Shown: piece after piece, positions 58,620 to 64,000 of the stretch | Layout: every line of letters starts with the position of its first letter | Position numbering within the stretch: position 1 is the first letter of the stretch | Assembly (NCBI GenBank): GCA_050949255.1 | Contig: JBMNFJ010000016.1 | Span: 310,001-374,000 of the forward strand | Length of the DNA stretch: 64,000 bases | From: UBA3941 sp002385665 | GTDB lineage: Bacteria; Bacillota; Clostridia; Caldicoprobacterales; UBA3941 | Direction: 5' to 3' | Notes under the pieces: model-generated | The model's input: only the letters and a program-made list of their open reading frames with translations | Databases searched by the model: none | Told to the model about the DNA's origin: nothing | Translations under genes and position numbers: made by a program

Positions 58620-59599
58620 GTAGGGTTTTTACAATTGAGAAATATAGCCGCGAATTTTTGATAGATCTACTAAAGAAAATGATTTTGATACGTAGATTCG
58701 AAGAAAAGGCTGGACAGATGTACGGCCTTCAGAAAATTGGTGGGTTCTGTCACCTCTATATAGGGCAGGAGGCAGTGGCTGTAGGCTCCATAGCTGCCTT
58801 GGATTTAAGCGAGGATTATGTGTTAACCACCTATAGAGACCATGGACATGCCCTGGCTTGTGGTATGGATCCCAAGGTGTTAATGGCCGAACTCTATGGC
58901 AAGATAACGGGCTGTTCCAAAGGAAAAGGAGGGTCAATGCATCTTTTTGATGTTGAGAATCATATGTATGGGGGACATGGAATCGTTGGATCCCATATAC
59001 CTCTGGCAACCGGTGTAGCCTTGAAGCTCAAATATAAGGGAGAGGCTGGAGTCGTTGCCTGCTATTTTGGAGACGGAGCTATTCATCAAGGCAGCTTCCA
59101 CGAAAGTCTTAACATGGCCAAGATTTGGGATCTACCCATTGTCTATATATGCGAAAACAATCAATACGGTATGGGTACCAACTATGAGAGGATCTCTTCA
59201 GTTCGCGATTTTTATAAGATGGGGAGATCTTATGGGATCCCTGGGAAACAGGTGGATGGCATGAATGTGTTGGAAGTCTATGAAGAGATGTTACAGGCTG
59301 TTAGAATTGCCCGTGAATCAGGATTGTCAAGTTTTTTAGAGATCAAAACTTACAGGTACAGGGGCCATTCCATGAGCGATCCGGCGAAGTATAGGACCAG
59401 GGAAGAGCTGGATGAATACAGGCAGCAGGATCCTATCTTGCTTTTCAAGGATGCTTTGATTGAATATGGAATAATAAGCGAAGATGATTACAAGGCAATG
59501 GATAATGAGTGCAAGGTAATATCAAATAATGCAGCTGAATTTGCTGAAATGAGCGAAGAACCAGGGCTGGAAACCCTCTATGAGGATGTTTTAGCCTAA
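58616..59599 (+). CDS. pdhA: Pyruvate (or acetoin) dehydrogenase E1 alpha
   Basis: A 327-residue TPP-dependent E1 alpha subunit. Motifs are GGFCHLYIGQEAV, YRDHGHALACGMD, KGKGGSMHLFD, GGHGIVGSHIPLATG, the TPP/Mg motif GDGAIHQGSFHESLNMA...ICENN, and YRYRGHSMSDPAKYRT, the region that is phosphorylated in eukaryotic pyruvate dehydrogenase. Pyruvate is the best guess; acetoin or branched-chain acids are alternatives. First of the E1a-E1b-E2-E3 set. Confidence 0.9.
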   Translation: MSRVFTIEKYSREFLIDLLKKMILIRRFEEKAGQMYGLQKIGGFCHLYIGQEAVAVGSIAALDLSEDYVLTTYRDHGHALACGMDPKVLMAELYGKITGCSKGKGGSMHLFDVENHMYGGHGIVGSHIPLATGVALKLKYKGEAGVVACYFGDGAIHQGSFHESLNMAKIWDLPIVYICENNQYGMGTNYERISSVRDFYKMGRSYGIPGKQVDGMNVLEVYEEMLQAVRIARESGLSSFLEIKTYRYRGHSMSDPAKYRTREELDEYRQQDPILLFKDALIEYGIISEDDYKAMDNECKVISNNAAEFAEMSEEPGLETLYEDVLA

Positions 59600-59634
59600 A
59601 CAATATGGAAATCGATGATAGAGGAGGTATGATG

Positions 59635-60615
59635 ATGCCTATCATTACCTATCGTGATGCTTTACGAGAAGCCATGGATGAAGAAATGGCCAGGGATGAG
59701 AATGTTATTCTACTAGGAGAAGAAGTAGCTGAATATAATGGGGCATACAAGGTGAGTCAAGGATTATGGGATAAATATGGATCTGGGAGGGTAATAGACA
59801 CGCCTATAACCGAGGAAGGATTTACGGGAGTCGGTATAGGGGCTGCAATGGCAGGGCTCAGACCTATAGTAGAATGGATGACCGTTAATTTCTCTATAAT
59901 GGCCTTGGATCAGGTTATCAATAATGCGGCTAAGATGAGATATATGTCAGGAGGGCAATTCAATGTACCTATAGTATTCAGAGGACCTAACGGACCTGCA
60001 GAATATTTGGCAGCCCAACATTCTCAGGCTCTTCAAACCCTTTTTGTCCACATACCCGGGCTGAAGGTAGTTGCTCCTGCCACCCCCTATGATGCCAAGG
60101 GCTTATTAAAATCTGCCATAAGGGATGACAACCCCGTGATTTTTTTAGAAGGAGAACTAATGTATCAATGGAAAGGGGAAGTCCCCGATGGGGAATACCT
60201 GATACCTATAGGAAAGGCGGATATAAAGCGGGAAGGTGAGGATGTAACCATAGTGACCTATTCCAAACCACTAAGGGTTGTTGAAGAAGCAGCAGCTGAG
60301 CTGGCAAAACGAGGTATCGAAGCTGAAATAGTAGATTTAAGATCCTTAAGGCCACTAGACGAAGAGACTATCTATCGTTCTGTTAAAAAGACCAATAGAT
60401 GCGTTGTTGTGGATGAGTCTTGGCCTATGGTCAGTGTAGCTTCCCATGTAGGCTGGATGGTATCCAGGAACTGTTTTGACGATTTAGATGCGCCAGTGGA
60501 GCTGGTAACCAGTGAGGATGTACCAATGCCCTATAACCATAGATTGGAATTAGCTGTCCAGCCTTCTGTAGAGAAGGTAATTAAAGCAGTACAAAAGGTT
60601 ATGTATTTGGTATGA
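59635..60615 (+). CDS. pdhB: Pyruvate (or acetoin) dehydrogenase E1 beta
   Basis: A 326-residue E1 beta subunit with ITYRDALREAMDEEMARD, LLGEEVAEYNGAYKVS, RVIDTPITEEGFTGVGIGAA and FRGPNGPAEYLAAQHSQ. It completes the TPP site with E1 alpha. Three ATGs in a row lie here; 59635 is chosen because GAGGAGGT is six bases upstream. It starts 35 bases after E1 alpha ends. Confidence 0.92.
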   Translation: MPIITYRDALREAMDEEMARDENVILLGEEVAEYNGAYKVSQGLWDKYGSGRVIDTPITEEGFTGVGIGAAMAGLRPIVEWMTVNFSIMALDQVINNAAKMRYMSGGQFNVPIVFRGPNGPAEYLAAQHSQALQTLFVHIPGLKVVAPATPYDAKGLLKSAIRDDNPVIFLEGELMYQWKGEVPDGEYLIPIGKADIKREGEDVTIVTYSKPLRVVEEAAAELAKRGIEAEIVDLRSLRPLDEETIYRSVKKTNRCVVVDESWPMVSVASHVGWMVSRNCFDDLDAPVELVTSEDVPMPYNHRLELAVQPSVEKVIKAVQKVMYLV

Positions 60616-60634
60616 TAATAATAGGAGGGATGTT

Positions 60635-61873
60635 ATGGCTGAGAAGATATTGATGATTGCCCTGTCCCCTACTATGAAGACAGGTCTCATTTCAAAGTGG
60701 GAAAAGAAAGAGGGGGAAAAGGTAGAATCTGGAGATCTATTATGTCAGGTTGAGACAGATAAAGCTACAATGGATTATGAATCGATACAGGAAGGCACCC
60801 TGCTTAAGATATTGGTTCATGAGGGAGAACAAGCAAGGATTGGTTCCCCTATAGCCATCATAGGGGAGGGAGGAGAAGATATATCAGATTTGTTATCAGA
60901 TATCGAGACGGATATGGAAGGGATAACCGATGACGGGAAAATAGGACCTGAAGAGGATACAACCAGCTCCATATCCATTACAGAAACTGGAGAAGAATCA
61001 AGTGGGGACAGGGTGATTGCATCACCACTGGCTCGTAGGATGGCTCAGCAACAGGGAATTGATCTAAGTCTTATTAAAGGCAGCGGACCCAGGGGAAGAA
61101 TCATTAAGAGGGATATACTGGAAGCTGTTGCTAGACTAGAAAAGTCTAACCTTGGTATGCCGAAAACTACTTCTCAAATTTTACCCACTTCTTCAGATGA
61201 GGTTATACAGGTATCCACCAAACGTAGAATTATTGCAGAGAGGCTGGCAGAATCCAAATACTCTGCACCCCATTATTATTTAAGATTAAAGGTATTAAGT
61301 GATAATTATATGGAAGCTAGAAAGCTTCTTAATATTACCCTCAATAAGAAAGTATCAGTCAACGCCTTTATTGTCAAATTTGTCGCCGAAGCTATAAAAA
61401 GGCATCCGATTATGAATTCCACATGGCAGGGAGAGACAATTCTAAGGCATGCCAGCATAGATATCGGGTTGGCGGTTGCACAGAATGATGGCCTAATCAC
61501 TCCGGTAGTAAGAGATTGCGGGAATAAGGGTATTATAGAGATAGACAGGGAATTGAAGGAGCTCATCGATAAAGCCTTGAATAACCAGCTTACCCCGTCG
61601 GAATATTCCGGGGCTACCTTTACCATCAGCAACTTGGGGAGTTATGGAATTGAAGAGTTTACTGCCATAATCAATCCTCCCGGATCGGCAATATTGGCCA
61701 TTGGAAAGATGGGAAAAGAGCCAACAATAGTAGACGGAGATAAGATAGAGATAAGGACCCTGATGACTTTGACTTTATCCTGCGACCACCGGGTTATTGA
61801 CGGTGCTGTTGGGGCCGCTTTCCTAAAGGATTTGAAGGATATAATGGAAAATCCTATAAGAGTGTTATACTAA
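60635..61873 (+). CDS. pdhC: Dihydrolipoamide acyltransferase E2
   Basis: A 412-residue E2 with one lipoyl domain (lipoylated Lys in VETDKATMDYESIQEG at about residue 43), an acidic linker (about 80-125), a peripheral subunit-binding domain ASPLARRMAQQQGIDL...GPRGRIIKRDI (about 128-165), and a catalytic domain ending with LSCDHRVIDGAVGA, the H-x3-D-G active site. GGAGGG precedes the ATG. It transfers the acyl group to CoA. Confidence 0.93.
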   Translation: MAEKILMIALSPTMKTGLISKWEKKEGEKVESGDLLCQVETDKATMDYESIQEGTLLKILVHEGEQARIGSPIAIIGEGGEDISDLLSDIETDMEGITDDGKIGPEEDTTSSISITETGEESSGDRVIASPLARRMAQQQGIDLSLIKGSGPRGRIIKRDILEAVARLEKSNLGMPKTTSQILPTSSDEVIQVSTKRRIIAERLAESKYSAPHYYLRLKVLSDNYMEARKLLNITLNKKVSVNAFIVKFVAEAIKRHPIMNSTWQGETILRHASIDIGLAVAQNDGLITPVVRDCGNKGIIEIDRELKELIDKALNNQLTPSEYSGATFTISNLGSYGIEEFTAIINPPGSAILAIGKMGKEPTIVDGDKIEIRTLMTLTLSCDHRVIDGAVGAAFLKDLKDIMENPIRVLY

Positions 61874-61910
61874 TACAGAACTTGATAAAACCTAAAGGAG
61901 GTAAGGGGAA

Positions 61911-63305
61911 ATGGATATAAAATATGATTATGATCTATTGGTAATTGGTTCGGGACCAGGTGGTTATGTGGCGGCAATACGTGCCTCCCAACTGGGGCTT
62001 AAAACCGCTATTATTGAAAAGGATAAGCCCGGTGGCGTGTGTTTGAATGTTGGTTGTATTCCATCCAAAGCCTTAATCAATCAGGCAGAGATCTATCGGA
62101 ACAGAGATCAGTTGGAAAATATGGGGATTAGGTTGGATGAATCTGGCTTTGATTATAGCAAGGTATTTAAAAAATCCAGGAAGGCAGCCAATACCTTGGC
62201 AAAGGGAGTGGAATACCTACTTAAGAAGAATAAAGTTGAACTTATAATGGGTGAAGGCTTTATTGAATCTCCTAATCGAGTGAAGGTGGGGGATAGAAGT
62301 CTGGGTGCAAAGAATATAATAATAGCTACGGGTTCCAGTCCCAGGCAAATACCTGGTTTTCCCATAGACGAAACAAAAGTTTTGTCATCCACAGGCGCTC
62401 TTATGTTAGAGGAATTGCCAAAGGACATAATAATACTGGGTGCAGGGGCCATCGGGATGGAATTTGCCCATATCCTAAACTCTTTTGGAGTTGAAGTTTG
62501 TGTAGTAGAAATGATGGATAGTATACTACCACTGGAGGACAAAGAGGCAGCGAGGGTTTTACACAGGGCTCTTCAAAAGCGGGGTATTAAATTCCATACA
62601 TCTACTAAGGCTATTTCTATGGAAGAAAAGGATAGTGGAAGAATCCTGGTAATATTGGAGGATGCCAAAGGTAACAGGACGGAAAAGGAGGCAGAAAAAA
62701 TCTTAGTGGCTGTAGGCAGACAGCCAAACACCCATGGTATTGGCCTGGAGAACTTGGGGATAGAGACGATCAGGGGTTTTGTACCCGTTGATGATTATTA
62801 CCAGACAAAGGTACAAGGGGTATTTGCCATTGGCGATATTGTGGATTCTCCGTTACTGGCTCATGTAGCATCCAAGGAAGGTGAGATAGCCGCCGAATTT
62901 ATTGCAGGGCATGAGCCTGAACCGAGAATTGATCCAAACACCATTCCTAGCGCTGTCTACTGTGAACCCCAGATAGCCAGCTTCGGGTATACCGAGGAAA
63001 GGGCTATCCAGGAAGGCATATCCTATGAGAAAGCTGTCTTTCCCTATAGGGGGGCCGGTAAATCTGTAGCAATTGAAAAATCGGAAGGTATGGTAAAGAT
63101 ACTATACGATCCTATTACCCATGAGATTTTAGGGGGGCATATAGTTGGAGCAGAGGCGACGGAACTCATCCATGAGCTGTTATTGGCCAAGTGGGGGGAA
63201 TTGCTGCCTGGTGATATAGCCAGTATGATACATGCGCATCCGACCCTAACGGAAGCAGTTATGGAGGCGGCCAGAAATGCAGATGGCTGGGCTATTCATA
63301 TGTAG
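61911..63305 (+). CDS. lpdA: Dihydrolipoamide dehydrogenase E3
   Basis: A 464-residue FAD-dependent disulfide oxidoreductase. FAD site VIGSGPGGYVAAIRASQLG, redox pair GGVCLNVGCIPSK, NAD site ILGAGAIGMEFAHIL, and the C-terminal His-Glu pair HAHPTLTEAV are all present. There is no N-terminal lipoyl domain. GGAGG lies before the ATG. It ends the operon, followed by a strong terminator. Confidence 0.95.
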   Translation: MDIKYDYDLLVIGSGPGGYVAAIRASQLGLKTAIIEKDKPGGVCLNVGCIPSKALINQAEIYRNRDQLENMGIRLDESGFDYSKVFKKSRKAANTLAKGVEYLLKKNKVELIMGEGFIESPNRVKVGDRSLGAKNIIIATGSSPRQIPGFPIDETKVLSSTGALMLEELPKDIIILGAGAIGMEFAHILNSFGVEVCVVEMMDSILPLEDKEAARVLHRALQKRGIKFHTSTKAISMEEKDSGRILVILEDAKGNRTEKEAEKILVAVGRQPNTHGIGLENLGIETIRGFVPVDDYYQTKVQGVFAIGDIVDSPLLAHVASKEGEIAAEFIAGHEPEPRIDPNTIPSAVYCEPQIASFGYTEERAIQEGISYEKAVFPYRGAGKSVAIEKSEGMVKILYDPITHEILGGHIVGAEATELIHELLLAKWGELLPGDIASMIHAHPTLTEAVMEAARNADGWAIHM

Positions 63306-63681
63306 GAGAAGTCTCAAAATAGGATTCAGTAATTGTAACCCCATAAACTACACCAATTATACTCATTATCTTACAGTGTGATACAGAGCCTATGGCTTTC
63401 ACCGGCAGACCACCGGATTTGAAACCATAGGCTTTTTGATGGACTACCATTACAAAAGTATAGTGGACAAGATTTTATTTATAGGATATTATACTGTTAA
63501 TATCCTATGTTATTGTAGAATTAACTCATCGGGTAACGGCCAGGAAACAGGCGTTATTGCATTTTATATGAACACTGTACAAACGCGGTTTTGGAATCAG
63601 AACCGTTATTTAATAGACTCATTAGGGCAAACAAAGGATATTTGCTCAGCTTTCATTATTAAACTGGGGGATAGGGAATAG
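63306..63681 (+). other. Intergenic region between lpdA and HPr-like gene
   Basis: About 375 bases with the operon terminator at 63387-63437. An 81-codon frame (63436-63681) shows no ribosome site or recognisable fold and is not called as a gene. No clear promoter for the HPr-like gene was found. Confidence 0.5.
63387..63437 (+). terminator. Terminator of the dehydrogenase operon
   Basis: AGCCTATGG (63387-63395) pairs with CCATAGGCT (63425-63433), with an internal CCGG/CCGG arm, then TTTTT. Confidence 0.9.
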
Positions 63682-63948
63682 ATGATAGAGAGGGAATTCA
63701 TAATAAAAAATGATATTGGCCTACATGCCGGACCGGCAGCAAAGTTTACCAGGATAGCGAGTAGGTATAAATCTGAAATTAGGGTTATCAAGGGAAACAA
63801 GACTGGCAACGGTAAAAGCTTATTGTCAGTTTTGGCCCTAGGAATTTTTGGAAATACCAGGTTTACTGTTAAAATTGTTGGCCCTGATGAGGTTGAGGCC
63901 ATGTATGATCTGACTCGATTGATAGAAAGCAATTTCGAAGAGGATTAA
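63682..63948 (+). CDS. HPr family phosphocarrier, Arg17 replaced by Gly
   Basis: An 88-residue HPr-fold protein. The active-site segment reads GLHAGPAA: the phosphorylatable His15 is present, but the conserved Arg17 is Gly. Ser46 (in GNGKSLLSVLALG) is also present, so HPr kinase regulation remains possible. It might be a PTS HPr of altered activity, or a regulatory HPr-like protein. GGGGGATAGGG lies upstream of the ATG. The next gene begins 43 bases later; it could be ptsI but only three codons are visible. Confidence 0.85.
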   Translation: MIEREFIIKNDIGLHAGPAAKFTRIASRYKSEIRVIKGNKTGNGKSLLSVLALGIFGNTRFTVKIVGPDEVEAMYDLTRLIESNFEED

Positions 63949-63991
63949 AAGAGAGACCTCTATATATGGAAACAAGTTATGAGGGATCAAA

Positions 63992-64000
63992 GTGACAGAA
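63992..64000 (+). CDS. Start of an unidentified gene (truncated by window edge)
   Basis: GTG ACA GAA with GAGGGA five bases upstream looks like a translation start. Only three codons are visible, so identity is unknown; EI (ptsI) would be expected after an HPr gene. Confidence 0.35.

Noticed and set aside
63436..63681. 81-residue hypothetical protein before the HPr-like gene
   Set aside because: It begins on the terminator U-run, has no ribosome site, and has no recognisable features.

Overview
The window is AT-rich chromosomal DNA from a low-GC, endospore-forming Firmicute, most likely class Clostridia. The evidence is a SpoIVFA/SpoIVFB pair, Gram-positive style ribosome binding sites, ferredoxin-dependent 2-oxoacid oxidoreductase genes, ECF-type vitamin uptake and many TTG/GTG starts. 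No database search was run, so the genus is not assigned. Almost all genes are on the + strand; the isocitrate dehydrogenase-like gene is the one clear exception.

Layout. 1-4183: a heterodimeric ABC exporter (first subunit cut by the window edge) and an MFS permease. 4192-9598: an ECF S component next to type III pantothenate kinase (coaX), a small membrane protein, dusB, and two genes of unclear role. 9750-12943: greA, lysS and an anchored hypothetical protein. 12988-18853: a complete rRNA operon with three tandem promoters, 16S, 23S, 5S, tRNA-Asn and a strong terminator. Its 16S carries a long V1 hairpin extension and its 23S carries an extra hairpin in helix 45 that looks like an intervening sequence. 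18868-19256: an ORF-less group II intron-like element just after the rrn terminator.

19419-27689: a surface polysaccharide locus (Wzz-like, WecA/TagO-like, GT4, O-antigen ligase/polymerase, acetyltransferase, polysaccharide deacetylase, MurJ-like flippase). Two of its genes are interrupted: the ligase by a frameshift at an A7 run and the flippase by an in-frame TAG. 27780-33479: isocitrate dehydrogenase-like gene (- strand), YigZ/IMPACT protein, a P-loop protein and a four-subunit 2-oxoacid:ferredoxin oxidoreductase. 33963-38431: an orphan MurE-like ligase followed by three tandem M42 aminopeptidase paralogues. 38587-41043: NfeD and a Na/Pi cotransporter-PhoU fusion.

41153-50459: a cell-shape and division block (DUF4321-like, maf, mreBCD, PBP2, minCDE, rodA). 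50739-56550: spoIVFA/spoIVFB, then the radical SAM (TIGR03960-like), TIGR03936-like and RNase E/G genes. 56670-63305: an AlaA-like aminotransferase and a pyruvate/2-oxoacid dehydrogenase operon headed by a split-barrel flavin-type gene. 63682-64000: an HPr-like protein that lacks the usual active-site arginine, and the first codons of another gene.

Most of the window is ordinary housekeeping sequence. The unusual material is in RNA: the two rRNA insertions, the repeated hairpins between 23S and 5S, the minimal group II intron, and an inverted-repeat-bounded structured element at 33573-33724. The two disrupted genes of the polysaccharide locus are also worth checking.
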